Positions 41,188-53,082 of a stretch of 64,000 bases of DNA are shown piece after piece (within the stretch, counting starts at the first letter, position 1; each line of letters starts with the position of its first letter). A program made the position numbers and the translations under genes. The notes under the pieces were generated by a model, which was not told the origin of the DNA, searched no databases, and was given only the letters and a program-made list of their open reading frames with translations. The DNA comes from Cupriavidus sp. BIS7 (GTDB lineage Bacteria > Pseudomonadota > Gammaproteobacteria > Burkholderiales > Burkholderiaceae): contig NZ_ALOU01000066.1 in assembly GCF_000292345.1 (NCBI RefSeq), positions 1 to 64,000 of the forward strand, given 5' to 3'.

Positions 41188-42873
41188 TCAGCCCGGCCAG
41201 GAGCGATCCGCAATGCACGCCAGCGTGGCGGCGTCCGCGTCCAGCGTGCCAAACACGCGGCCATGCTGGCGGCCGAGCCTGCTTGCCACGAAATGCCGGG
41301 CGGACTCGGCATTGCCATGCGCGATCATCAGCGCCGCCTGCGCCGTCAGCACAAGGCCCTGCGCGAAGCGGCGCGCACTGGCCTCGAGTTGCTCGGCCGG
41401 CCCGCGCAGCATCGCCTGCAACGATGCCAGTTCCGCGCGCACTGCGGCATCGCCGTTCGACAGCCGCGCCAGATCCTGCAGGATGCGCACACCGTCGTCG
41501 GGATTGCGCTGGAGTGCGCGCAGCACATCCAGGCACATGATGTTGCCCGAGCCTTCCCAGATGGAATTGACGGGCGCTTCGCGGTACAGCCGCGCCATCG
41601 GTCCTTCCTCGACATAGCCGTTGCCGCCCCAGACTTCCATGGCCTCGCCGGTGGCTTCAAGTGCGCGCTTGCAGATCCAGAACTTGGCCGCAGGCGTCAT
41701 CACGCGTTTCCACGCGGCGGCCAGCGCGTCGCCATCGGCATGCTCGAAGGCATCGGCCAGCGCCATCATCATCAGCGTGGCCGATTCGGATTCCAGCGCC
41801 AGGTCGGCCAGTACGTTGCGCATCAGCGGCTGGTCGGCCAGCAGCCTGCCGAACGCCATGCGGTGCCGCGCATGGTGGAGCGCCTGTACCAGGCCCGCAC
41901 GCAGCAGCGCGGAACTACCGATCACGCAGTCGAGCCGGGTGTTGGTGGCCATCTCGATGATCGTCGGGATGCCGCGGCCTTCCTCGCCGATCAGGATGCC
42001 CGTGGCACCGCGGAACTCCACCTCGCTGCTCGAATTGGAGCGGTTGCCGAGCTTGTCCTTGAGCCGCTGGATCAGGATCGGATTCTTGCTGCCGTCGTCG
42101 CGGAAACGCGGCACGAAGAAGCAGGACAACGGGCCATCCACCGCACCCATGCGCGCCACCACCAGATGGGCGTCGCACATCGGCGCCGAAAAGAACCACT
42201 TGTGGCCCGTCAGCGCATACTCGGCGCCCCGGCCTTCGCCGCGCACGGGCAGGGCCACCGTGGCGTTGGCGCGCACGTCGGAGCCGCCCTGTTTCTCGGT
42301 CATGCCCATGCCGATCATCACGGCGGTCTTGTCGCGCCACGGCAGGTCGCGCGCATCGTGCTCGGGCGTGTAAAGGCGCGCTTCGAGATCGCCGAACAGC
42401 GCGGGCTCCTTGCTCAGCACCGGAATGCTCGCGAACGTCATCGTGGTCGGGCATAGCGATCCCGATTCGACCTGCGCCTGCAGGAAGTAGCCGGCCGTCC
42501 GCGCGGCCCAAGCCCCCGCACGCGGCTGCGCGAATGGCAGGGCCTGCAACTGCTGGCTGCGCAGCAGCGTCAGCAGGTGATGCCACGACGGGTGGAACTC
42601 GACCCTGTCTATCCGCTCTCCGGTACGGCTGTGCGTATGCAGTTCAGGGGTGAAACGGTTGGCGTCGGCGGCCCAGCCCTGGACCTCCGGGTCGCCCAGC
42701 CGCGCGCCGAACGCGGTCAGTGCATCGGCATGCCATGCTCCGCCAACGCGATCGAGCGCCACAAGCAGGCCGGGGTCTGATTCGAACAGGTTGTAGTGCG
42801 CCAGGTCGGGAACCTGGTTGAACACCGCGTGGGTTTGCGCGCTACCGGGATCGACGGCGGATGTGGCGGTCAT
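41188..42873 (-). CDS. AidB-like acyl-CoA dehydrogenase
   Basis: A 561-residue acyl-CoA dehydrogenase-fold flavoprotein of the AidB group, linked in E. coli to the adaptive response to alkylation damage. Features are FNQVPDLAHYNLFESDPGLL at the N-terminus, GMGMTEKQGGSDVRANAT, GHKWFFSAPMCDAHLVVARM, and EVWGGNGYVEEGPMARLYRE with SGNIMCLDVLRA. Its length is that of AidB rather than of 380-residue beta-oxidation enzymes. No ada or alkB gene is nearby. It stands alone on the minus strand, divergent from the thiC leader. Confidence 0.82.
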   Translation of the reverse strand: MTATSAVDPGSAQTHAVFNQVPDLAHYNLFESDPGLLVALDRVGGAWHADALTAFGARLGDPEVQGWAADANRFTPELHTHSRTGERIDRVEFHPSWHHLLTLLRSQQLQALPFAQPRAGAWAARTAGYFLQAQVESGSLCPTTMTFASIPVLSKEPALFGDLEARLYTPEHDARDLPWRDKTAVMIGMGMTEKQGGSDVRANATVALPVRGEGRGAEYALTGHKWFFSAPMCDAHLVVARMGAVDGPLSCFFVPRFRDDGSKNPILIQRLKDKLGNRSNSSSEVEFRGATGILIGEEGRGIPTIIEMATNTRLDCVIGSSALLRAGLVQALHHARHRMAFGRLLADQPLMRNVLADLALESESATLMMMALADAFEHADGDALAAAWKRVMTPAAKFWICKRALEATGEAMEVWGGNGYVEEGPMARLYREAPVNSIWEGSGNIMCLDVLRALQRNPDDGVRILQDLARLSNGDAAVRAELASLQAMLRGPAEQLEASARRFAQGLVLTAQAALMIAHGNAESARHFVASRLGRQHGRVFGTLDADAATLACIADRSWPG

Positions 42874-43109
42874 GGCATCTCCTGAGGGCGGAAATCGGGC
42901 AACGGGCCAGCCTGCTGGAAATCATGGTACGGCAACGCGGGGTTCGCAACACTCCCAAACTCGCCCGCAAGAAGTGCCAGCCGGCACACATCTGCGCCGA
43001 TCGTGCGCCGCAGCACGGCGATTCCGATACTGTGGCGCATCACAGATGCAACTGATTTTTGGCTGGCGCGGGGCTGGGGCTTGTGCTTAAATTCACCCCG
43101 TTGGATGAA

Positions 43110-43190
43110 ACAGGGGTGCCGTTCGGATGGGCCGGGCGGCTGAGAGAGTCCCTTCGAACCCGATCCGGATAGTACCGGCGTGGGAAGTTT
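43110..43190 (+). ncRNA. TPP riboswitch (THI element) upstream of thiC
   Basis: The diagnostic THI-box segments are in order: CAGGGGTGCC, GCTGAGAGAG, then ACCCGATCCGGATAGTACCG and GCGTGGGAAG. A stem GTCCCG-CAA-CGGGAC (43213-43227) lies downstream without a T-run, so translational control of thiC is plausible. An alternative hairpin CACCCC/GGGGTG (43094-43117) could compete with the first helix. The 430-base gap between aidB-like and thiC holds only this leader and the two promoters. Confidence 0.95.
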
Positions 43191-43307
43191 CAAACAGAAC
43201 CGAATTGCTCTAGTCCCGCAACGGGACACCGCCGCCGGCCAGGCCTCGCGACGGACCTCACAGGGCTCCTGGTTTCGTCCATCCCCGCATGAGAGAGGAC
43301 GATACCC

Positions 43308-45185
<1,878 letters not shown>

Positions 45186-45333
45186 GCCGAAAGTTCTAGC
45201 GGGAAGGGCGCGGCCGCAAGGCCGTGCCCGGCAGTACCAGCAGCACCTGCAGTACCCGAGTCCCGCGCGCGGCGCCCCCACGCGGCGCGGCGGTATTCAC
45301 CCAACCGGAGGCCGGACGGCGCGTACATCTTTC

Positions 45334-46566
45334 ATGCCGCCGGCATACAAGCCCATGACAGCAGTACAGTCCTTCGATGTCGCCATCCTCGGCGCCGGCC
45401 TGGCCGGGCGGCTATCCGCCTGGCAGCTCGTGCGTGCGGGCGCCCGCGTGGCGCTGATCGAGCGTGGCGGTCCCGACGGCAGCGGCTCGGCCGCACACGT
45501 GGCAGCGGCCATGCTGGCGCCGCTGGCGGAATCGGCAATCGCCGAACGGCGTATTGTCGATCTCGGCATGGCCAGCGTCGATCTCTGGCGTACCTGGATC
45601 AGCGAGTTGCCCGAGCCTGTGTTCTTCCAGGAAGACGGCACGCTGGTGGTCTGGCACGCGCGTGACCGCAGCGAGGTGTCGCTGTTCACGGGCCGCATGC
45701 GTGCGGTGGCGCCGCCCGAACTCGTGCAGCAGCGGCTGCGCGCGCTCGACGGCAACGGCGTGGCGCAGGTCGAGCCGGCGCTGGCCGGGCGTTTCCCGCA
45801 AGGGCTGCTGCTGCAGGGCGAAGGACAACTCGACAACCGTGGTGCCTTGCGCGCGCTGCTGAGCTGCGCGGTGGCCGAAGGGCTGCACTGCGTCTGGGAG
45901 GCCGGCGACATCGATGCCGACGCTTTGCCCGCGCTCGGCATTCGCGCGGGCGTGGTGCTGGACTGCCGTGGCCTTGGCGCGCGCGCCGCGTGGCCTCAAC
46001 TGGCTGGCGATCATGGCGTGGCACTGCCGGGCCTGCGTGGTCTGCGCGGCGAAGTGGTGCGCGTCCATGCACCCGACGTGAAGCTGCATCGTCCCGTGCG
46101 GCTGCTCCATCCGCGCTATCCAATCTACATCGCACCAAAGCCGAACGATCTCTACGTGATCGGCGCCACCGAACTGGAAAGCGAAGACGAATCGCCGATG
46201 AGCGTGCGCTCCGCGCTGGAACTGCTCTCGGCCGCCCATTCGCTGCACCCGGCGTTCGGTGAGGCACGCGTGCTTGAACTCAACGTGCAGCGCCGCCCGA
46301 CGCGCCCCGATCACCTGCCCGCGATTCGCGTCGACCAGCAGGCACGCGTGGTGCGCGTCAACGGCCTGTATCGGCATGGCTGGCTGATCGCACCTGCGGT
46401 GACCGAAGCGGCTTGCGCCGTCGTGCGCGCAATGCTCGGTGGCGACCCGGCCGCGCATGCCGTGCCTGCCGCGCTGCGCTGGCCCGGCATGATCGAGACC
46501 GTGCAGGAGGCGGGCATCGTCATGCCGTCGTTATCGGCCGAAGCCGGTAGCGGCTTGCTGCATTAA
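45334..46566 (+). CDS. thiO: glycine oxidase ThiO
   Basis: ThiO oxidises glycine to the imine needed for the thiazole ring. It is a FAD-dependent D-amino-acid-oxidase-fold protein of 410 residues. The dinucleotide loop is VAILGAGLAGRLSAWQLV, GSAAHVAAAMLAPL follows, and the C-terminal GLYRHGWLIAPAVTE contacts FAD. Its place between thiC and thiS supports ThiO over other family members. Starts at 45334 and 45355 are both possible. Confidence 0.88.
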   Translation: MPPAYKPMTAVQSFDVAILGAGLAGRLSAWQLVRAGARVALIERGGPDGSGSAAHVAAAMLAPLAESAIAERRIVDLGMASVDLWRTWISELPEPVFFQEDGTLVVWHARDRSEVSLFTGRMRAVAPPELVQQRLRALDGNGVAQVEPALAGRFPQGLLLQGEGQLDNRGALRALLSCAVAEGLHCVWEAGDIDADALPALGIRAGVVLDCRGLGARAAWPQLAGDHGVALPGLRGLRGEVVRVHAPDVKLHRPVRLLHPRYPIYIAPKPNDLYVIGATELESEDESPMSVRSALELLSAAHSLHPAFGEARVLELNVQRRPTRPDHLPAIRVDQQARVVRVNGLYRHGWLIAPAVTEAACAVVRAMLGGDPAAHAVPAALRWPGMIETVQEAGIVMPSLSAEAGSGLLH

Positions 46567-46578
46567 TAGACAGACACC

Positions 46579-46776
46579 ATGGAAATCCTGCTCAATGGCC
46601 GACCGATAGAACTGCCCGATGCCGCCACGCTGGCGGACGCGGTGACGGCGGCAGCCATCGCACCGCCGTTTGCTGCAGCAGTGAACGGCCAGTTCGTCCC
46701 GCGCACCCGTCATGCGGCCACGCCGCTGACCGTGGGCGACCAGATCGACCTCGTGCAACCCGTGACGGGAGGGTAA
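46579..46776 (+). CDS. thiS: sulfur carrier protein ThiS
   Basis: A 65-residue ubiquitin-fold sulfur carrier. It has MEILLNGRPIELPDAATLAD and the obligatory C-terminal Gly-Gly (PVTGG) that becomes the thiocarboxylate donating sulfur to ThiG. It lies 12 bases after thiO and 9 before thiG. Confidence 0.94.
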   Translation: MEILLNGRPIELPDAATLADAVTAAAIAPPFAAAVNGQFVPRTRHAATPLTVGDQIDLVQPVTGG

Positions 46777-46785
46777 AGACCTCTT

Positions 46786-47634
46786 ATGACATTCGAACCT
46801 GCTGAAACCCTGCGCGACCCGTTCGTGCTGTATGGGGAATCGTTTGCTTCGCGCCTGCTGCTCGGCACGGCGCGCTATCCGTCCCCGGCCACGCTGCAGG
46901 CCGCGGTGGAGGCCTCGCATCCGGCCATGATTACGGTGGCGCTGCGCCGGCAGACCGCCGTGGGCAGCGGCGATGGCCAGACGCTCGGCGGCGAGACCTT
47001 CTGGCAGATGCTGCGCACGCTGGGCGTGCCGGTGCTGCCCAACACTGCGGGCTGCTTCACGCCGCAGGAAGTGATCAACACGGCGATGATGGCGCGTGAG
47101 GTGTTCGAGACCGACTGGATCAAGCTCGAACTGATCGGCGACGACTACACGCTGCAGCCTGACACGCTGAACCTGCCTGCCGTGGCGGAGACGCTGATCA
47201 AGGAAGGCTTCAAGGTGCTGCCGTACTGCACCGAGGACCTCGTGCTGTGCCGCCGCCTGCTCGACGTCGGCTGCCAGGCGCTGATGCCGTGGGCCGCTCC
47301 GATCGGCACGGGCCGTGGCGCGGTAAATCCGCACGCGATGCGCACGCTGCGCGACCGCCTGCCCGACACGCCGCTGATCGTCGACGCTGGCCTGGGCCTG
47401 CCGTCGCACGCGGCACAGGTGCTGGAATGGGGCTATGACGGCGTGCTGCTCAACACGGCCGTTGCACAGGCCGCCTATCCGGTGAACATGGCGCGCGCGT
47501 TCGCGCTGGCCGTGGAAGCCGGGCGCACCGCGTACCTGGCCGGACCGATGCCCGAGCGCGAGGTGGCGCAGGCCAGCACGCCCGTGGTGGGCATGCCGTT
47601 CTGGCACGCCGAAGGCGCGGAGGACCGCGCATGA
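46786..47634 (+). CDS. thiG: thiazole synthase
   Basis: ThiG forms the thiazole phosphate from deoxyxylulose phosphate, dehydroglycine and ThiS thiocarboxylate. The 282-residue TIM barrel has ASRLLLGTARYPSP, the Schiff-base Lys region DWIKLELIGDDYTLQPD, and GLGLPSHAAQVLEWGYDGVL. Its stop overlaps the thiE start (ATGA). Confidence 0.95.
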   Translation: MTFEPAETLRDPFVLYGESFASRLLLGTARYPSPATLQAAVEASHPAMITVALRRQTAVGSGDGQTLGGETFWQMLRTLGVPVLPNTAGCFTPQEVINTAMMAREVFETDWIKLELIGDDYTLQPDTLNLPAVAETLIKEGFKVLPYCTEDLVLCRRLLDVGCQALMPWAAPIGTGRGAVNPHAMRTLRDRLPDTPLIVDAGLGLPSHAAQVLEWGYDGVLLNTAVAQAAYPVNMARAFALAVEAGRTAYLAGPMPEREVAQASTPVVGMPFWHAEGAEDRA

Positions 47635-48761
47635 CACGTCAGGGAGTTGCGGCGCCAATCGACGCCGCGCTGTTCGAAGGCCTGATGCAGCGCTTTGGCG
47701 CGACATTCGGCCGTGACGAAACGCCGTGGCGCGCATGGCCGGCAGCCAATGCGCCGGCTGTGCTTGATCGACATGACGTGGTGCTGTCCGACGGCGAGGC
47801 CATGGGCGATCTGATCGATCGCGTGGCAGCGGCTAACGCCGTGCTGATCGAAACGGACCGTGAAGGCGGCCGCTGGATCGACACGGTGCGTTCGCCGATG
47901 GGCACGTGGGTGCTCGAGGTGCAGGCCGACGATGACACGCCGCATTCGCCCGGCTTTGCGGCGGTGCTCTGCGCGGCGTTGTCACTGCATTTTCCGGCGC
48001 ACGATGCGCTGTGCATCGCACGTGCCTGGCGGAGTGGTGCTACTGCGTGGCCGGACGAATTCGCGCGTTTCCCGCGCGTGCGGCACGCCGCGCTGGTGTC
48101 GCCCGATCAGGCGGCGCAGCCGTTTGCACCATGCCCGCCCGATCTTGGCCTCTACGCGGTGATGCCGACCGCCGATTGGATCGAGAAGCTCGTCCCGCTG
48201 GCAGTGCCGACCGTGCAGCTGCGTTTCAAGTCGGCCGATGCCGGGGCGGTGAAGGCCGAAGTGCAGCGCGCCGCGCAGGCGGCAAAGGGCTCGCAGTCGC
48301 GCCTGTTCATCAACGATCACTGGCGCGTGGCGATCGACTACCACGCGGCCTGCGGCGGTGACAGCGGCATTTACGGCATTCACCTCGGGCAGGAAGACCT
48401 CGACGAGGCCGATCTCGACGCGATCCGCGCATCGGGCCTGCGCCTTGGCGTATCCACGCATGGGTATGCCGAGATGCTGCGCGTGGCCGCGATCGCGCCG
48501 AGCTACCTCGCGCTCGGCGCGATTTTCCCGACCACGACCAAGGTCATGCCGACCCAGCCGCAGGGGATGGGCCGCTTCCAGTCGTACGTGGCGCTGATGA
48601 AGCCGGTGATTCCGTCGCTGGTCGGTATCGGCGGCGTCAACGCGGGCAACATGCATGAAGTGCTGGCCGTGGGCGTCGGCAGCGCGGCCGTGGTACGCGC
48701 GATCACGGAGGCCAGTGACGTGGCGGCAGCCGTGGCAGGGCTCAATGCATTGTTTGCCTGA
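47631..48761 (+). CDS. thiE: thiamine-phosphate synthase with N-terminal extension
   Basis: ThiE couples the pyrimidine and thiazole halves to thiamine phosphate. The catalytic barrel occupies residues about 175-376 (YAVMPTADWIEKLVPLAV, QLRFKSAD, LFINDHW, GIHLGQEDL, LALGAIFPTTTK, VGIGGVNAGNM). The first 170 residues are an addition: ordinary ThiE has about 210 residues. Part of it, DTPHSPGFAAVLCAALSLHF, reads like the end of a ThiD-type kinase without its catalytic loop. It overlaps thiG by 4 bases. Confidence 0.9.
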   Translation: MTRQGVAAPIDAALFEGLMQRFGATFGRDETPWRAWPAANAPAVLDRHDVVLSDGEAMGDLIDRVAAANAVLIETDREGGRWIDTVRSPMGTWVLEVQADDDTPHSPGFAAVLCAALSLHFPAHDALCIARAWRSGATAWPDEFARFPRVRHAALVSPDQAAQPFAPCPPDLGLYAVMPTADWIEKLVPLAVPTVQLRFKSADAGAVKAEVQRAAQAAKGSQSRLFINDHWRVAIDYHAACGGDSGIYGIHLGQEDLDEADLDAIRASGLRLGVSTHGYAEMLRVAAIAPSYLALGAIFPTTTKVMPTQPQGMGRFQSYVALMKPVIPSLVGIGGVNAGNMHEVLAVGVGSAAVVRAITEASDVAAAVAGLNALFA

Positions 48762-48784
48762 TCGACACTGATTGAACGGCTTTA

Positions 48785-48895
48785 CCCTCTCCCCCGGCCC
48801 CTCTCCCGTGCGGGAGAGGGGAGACCACCATCGGTATTTGAAATGCTGCGGGTTTGCTCCCCTCGCCCGCTTGCGGGAGAGGGGTTGGGGGAGAG
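48785..48895. repeat. paired REP-like palindromes in opposite orientation
   Basis: Two members of the repeat family seen at position 12 lie head to head. The first is CCCCTCTCCCG-TG-CGGGAGAGGGG (48798-48821), preceded by CCCTCTCCCCC. The second is CCCCTCGCCCGC-TT-GCGGGAGAGGGG (48859-48884), followed by TTGGGGGAGAGGG. The mirrored outer tails show the two copies are inverted relative to each other, as in REP doublets. They lie between thiE and the thioesterase gene. Confidence 0.85.
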
Positions 48896-49037
48896 GGCCA
48901 GCGCTTCAACACCTGACAGTTTGGGCGCTAACCGGCCACTCCGGCTGGCCGCGCCCGGACAATCCGCATATCCTCTCCGATCATCATCAAAAGGATCGAG
49001 GTTCCGCCCTACGGAACCCTGTAGAGAGGAAACAGCA

Positions 49038-49472
49038 GTGAACGAGATCGTCCCCGCCGCCCCCGGCACGCCTGACAAGCCCTATTTCGGTATCGAGATC
49101 CCGCTGATGCGCCTGCTGGGCCTGCAGCCGGAGCACATGGAAGACGGCTTGTGCCGTACTCGCCTGCCGGCCAGCCCGAATGTGGTGAACAGCCGTGGCG
49201 ACGTGCACGGCGGCACGCTGATGGCGGTGCTCGATTTCACACTGAGCGGCGCAGCGCGCTCGCACGCGCCACTGGAAATCGGCGTGATTACGATCGACAT
49301 GTCCACGCACTTCCTGGCCGCAGCACGTGGCGAACTGACGTTCGAGGCCCGCACGCTGCGACGTGGCAACAAGATTGCATTCTGCGAGGGAGAGGCCCGC
49401 GACGCATCAGGCACCGTCTGCTGCGTGGCTCGCGCGTCATTCAAGCTGGTGCAGCTTGCGGGCGGCAATTAA
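49038..49472 (+). CDS. PaaI-type hotdog thioesterase
   Basis: A 144-residue single-hotdog thioesterase. The family signature is NSRGDVHGGTLMAVLDFTLS, with the catalytic Asp/Gly region, then ITIDMSTHFLAAARGELTFE and CCVARASFKLV. The start is the GTG at 49038, with AGAGAGGAAAC upstream. The substrate is unknown; position between thiE and the convergent PGDYG gene does not suggest one. Confidence 0.8.
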   Translation: MNEIVPAAPGTPDKPYFGIEIPLMRLLGLQPEHMEDGLCRTRLPASPNVVNSRGDVHGGTLMAVLDFTLSGAARSHAPLEIGVITIDMSTHFLAAARGELTFEARTLRRGNKIAFCEGEARDASGTVCCVARASFKLVQLAGGN

Positions 49473-49484
49473 CCAGAAAGCTGT

Positions 49485-49595
49485 GGGACGCTCTCAGAAT
49501 GAAGCAAAGCGGTTCTGGCTAGGCGTGCGGCCGCAGACAGTACAAACGGTACGGCAAGGCCGCGCAACGACGCCAGAATCATTCTGAGGGCGTCC
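49485..49595. repeat. 111-bp hairpin-forming intergenic element
   Basis: Outer 17-bp arms GGACGCTCTCAGAATGA and TCATTCTGAGGGCGTCC pair with a single mismatch. An inner pair GGTTCTGGC ... GCCAGAATC and further GC-rich pairing continue the stem, and the middle holds CAGTACAAACGGTACGGCAA. The right arm includes the stop codon and last five codons of the PGDYG gene. The central motif resembles a repeat I recall from intergenic regions of many betaproteobacteria; that memory is unchecked. Confidence 0.75.
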
Positions 49596-50016
49596 TTCGA
49601 TATACGGCAAGAAAACGGGCGCGTTCGGTGATGCCATAGTCGCCGGGCGCGTACTGCATCAGCCAGTCGCCCGGCTTGCCCGTCAGCACATCTCCACCGG
49701 TCGACCGCGCGATCGCAAACGCGTGCGGCATTTCCTTCGCCAGCACTGGCACCGGCTTGTTGCGATACGGGCCGGCTTCGCCATGGGCATTCGGGCCCAC
49801 CGCCACGTACCGCGGATCGAAACGGCCGCGCGATACTACCCAGCGGTCGCCGGTGGCGCCCGTCACGATTGCGTCGCCGCGCTGATAGCGGTTCGGGCCC
49901 TCGCGGCTGATCAGTTCTCCCGCCTCGGTGGCAAAGACCACCTGCACGGTTTCATCCTTCACATACCAGCTTGCCGCGCTGTCTTCGCGCAGGTCGATAT
50001 TCGTCAGTGTCTGCAT
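49579..50016 (-). CDS. PGDYG-domain protein of unknown function
   Basis: A 145-residue protein with two related halves. One has REGPNRYQRGDAIVTGATGD with WVVSRGRFDPRYV; the other has TGGDVLTGKPGDWLMQYAPG followed by DYGITERARFLAVY. The PGDYG string names a small family of unknown function. It probably binds a small ligand or another protein; nothing catalytic is visible. It lies upstream of thiD's end on the same strand, 12 bases away, so they may be co-transcribed. Confidence 0.75.
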   Translation of the reverse strand: MQTLTNIDLREDSAASWYVKDETVQVVFATEAGELISREGPNRYQRGDAIVTGATGDRWVVSRGRFDPRYVAVGPNAHGEAGPYRNKPVPVLAKEMPHAFAIARSTGGDVLTGKPGDWLMQYAPGDYGITERARFLAVYRRTPSE

Positions 50017-50027
50017 GGGATTTGTGG

Positions 50028-50858
50028 TCAGCTCAACGCACGTGGCGCGAAGCTGTGATTGAGGGGGCCGTTGCCGCTGCCAAGGCGCAGCCGCGCGCCC
50101 GAGGCGATGGCTTGCGCGACGTAGTCGAGCGCTGCGCCGACCGCGTCCGGCAGAGTATCGCCGCGTGCAAGCTGCGACGTGATCGCCGCCGCCAGCGTGC
50201 AGCCGGTGCCGTGCAGGTTAGGTGTATCGATGCGTGGATGGGTGTAGACGCGTACGGTGCCGTCGGCCAGCATCAGCAGGTCGTCCAGCCCGAAGCTGTC
50301 CGGGCCGTCGTCCTCCAGGTGCCCACCCTTAAGCAGTACGGCCTGGCAGCCGAGCGCGAGCAGATCCACGGCTGCAGTCTCCATCTCCGCGCGGCGCGTG
50401 ATGCGGCGGCCCAGCAGGTACGACGCTTCGGGCAGGTTCGGCGTCACCAGCATCGCGCGCGGGAACAGCAGCCTCACCATCGCCTGGCTCGTCGCGTCGT
50501 CAGACAGCGTGGCGCCCGAGGTCGAGATCATCACCGGGTCCACCACGAGCTTGCGGATGCCATGGCGATCCACCGCGGCCGCCACGGCCTCGACGATCGC
50601 CGCCGCGCCCAGCATGCCGGTCTTGGCCGCGTCTACGCCAATGTCGCTGGCCACGGCATCGATCTGCGCAGCCACCATCTCGGCAGGTATCGCATGGACA
50701 CCGGTTACACCCAGCGTGTTCTGGGCCGTGATCGCGGTGATGGCGCTCATGCCGAAGCAGCCGAGCGCCGCAAAAGTCTTCAGATCCGCCTGGATTCCGG
50801 CGCCACCGCCGGAGTCGGAGCCGGCAATGGTCAGGGTACGGGGTGGCGTGGAAAGCAT
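50028..50858 (-). CDS. thiD: hydroxymethylpyrimidine/phosphomethylpyrimidine kinase
   Basis: ThiD phosphorylates the thiamine pyrimidine precursor twice. The 276-residue PfkB-fold kinase has LTIAGSDSGGGAGIQADLKT, the HMP-site ITAQNTLGV, VVDPVMISTSG, LVTPNLPEASYLLG and the anion hole with catalytic Asp in LHGTGCTLAAAITS. The ATG at 50858 starts immediately before the first strand. It is separate from, but near, the thiC-E run. Confidence 0.94.
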   Translation of the reverse strand: MLSTPPRTLTIAGSDSGGGAGIQADLKTFAALGCFGMSAITAITAQNTLGVTGVHAIPAEMVAAQIDAVASDIGVDAAKTGMLGAAAIVEAVAAAVDRHGIRKLVVDPVMISTSGATLSDDATSQAMVRLLFPRAMLVTPNLPEASYLLGRRITRRAEMETAAVDLLALGCQAVLLKGGHLEDDGPDSFGLDDLLMLADGTVRVYTHPRIDTPNLHGTGCTLAAAITSQLARGDTLPDAVGAALDYVAQAIASGARLRLGSGNGPLNHSFAPRALS

Positions 50859-50949
50859 GTGCAGGACAGGAGCAAACGGTAACAAAAAACGGGAAAAATC
50901 TGGCAACTCGCGCCGCACGGCGCGAACAGGCACGCTACAATACCGCCAC

Positions 50950-51012
50950 TCCGAGGAGCGTTGCAACGGATGGCCCTGCCATTCGCCAGGCTCGGAAGTC
51001 TCAACGGCGCTC
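50950..51012 (+). ncRNA. S-adenosylhomocysteine riboswitch upstream of ahcY
   Basis: CCGAGGAGCGTTGCAACGG (50951-50969) followed by CGCCAGGCTCGG (50984-50995) and AACGGCGCTC (51003-51012) is the SAH riboswitch consensus. The outer stem CCGAG/CTCGG and the TTGCAACGG core are both present. It lies about 170 bases before ahcY and should turn the gene on when SAH accumulates. The 320-base gap between thiD and ahcY holds this element and the divergent promoters. Confidence 0.93.
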
Positions 51013-51180
51013 GCTGTTCCGTGGTTCGCACGGGACGCGAGTCGACCTGTCTGCCTGCCTTGCCCGCACATCTCATGTGCCGGCGCGGCCATAGGTTCCC
51101 AAATGGTGCCCATCGGTAACCCACCGGGGCTGCCTTCGTACTCCGTCTCGTGCATGACCACTTCAACTCCGGAGTGACTC

Positions 51181-52599
<1,419 letters not shown>

Positions 52600-52686
52600 T
52601 CGGCTACTGACCGGCCGGTGCGCGATGATGCCTCAAAGGAATCGCGCACAATGGATTCCCTTCACTGACCAGAATAAGGAGTTGCA

Positions 52687-53034
52687 ATGAGACTGTTGGC
52701 CGTATGGATCATCAATGCCGCATCGCTGTTCCTGGTGGGTTACCTGATCAGCGGGGTGCATCTTGGCAGCTTCGGCTCGGCCATGATTGCCGCGCTGGTG
52801 CTGGGCCTGGTCAATGCGCTGATCCGGCCGATCCTGGTCATCCTGACGCTGCCGGTCACGCTGCTGACGCTGGGCCTGTTCATCTTCGTCATCAACGCGC
52901 TGCTGTTCCTGTTTGTCGGCAACCTGCTGCAGGGGTTTGTCGTGCAGGGGTTTGGCGCCGCGCTGCTCGGCTCGATCCTGTACAGCGTGATTTCGTGGAT
53001 TCTTTCCAGCGTATTGCTTGGCGAGCGCAACTGA
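52687..53034 (+). CDS. phage-holin-family/YvlD-like membrane protein
   Basis: A 115-residue protein with about four hydrophobic segments covering most of its length (LLAVWIINAASLFLVGYLIS; GSAMIAALVLGLVNALIRPI; VILTLPVTLLTLGLFIFVIN). It belongs to the 'phage holin family' PF04020-like group, whose members are ordinary bacterial inner-membrane proteins of unknown role. It often lies between ahcY and metF in betaproteobacteria. AAGGAG precedes the ATG. Confidence 0.82.
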   Translation: MRLLAVWIINAASLFLVGYLISGVHLGSFGSAMIAALVLGLVNALIRPILVILTLPVTLLTLGLFIFVINALLFLFVGNLLQGFVVQGFGAALLGSILYSVISWILSSVLLGERN

Positions 53035-53082
53035 CGCGCCGAGACTCTTTTTCCGGGGCGCCGCCTGAGCGGCGTGCCAACC

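Noticed and set aside
49485..49595. A tRNA or other small structured RNA gene
   Set aside because: The element folds as one long stem, not a cloverleaf, and lacks the T-loop and anticodon features.
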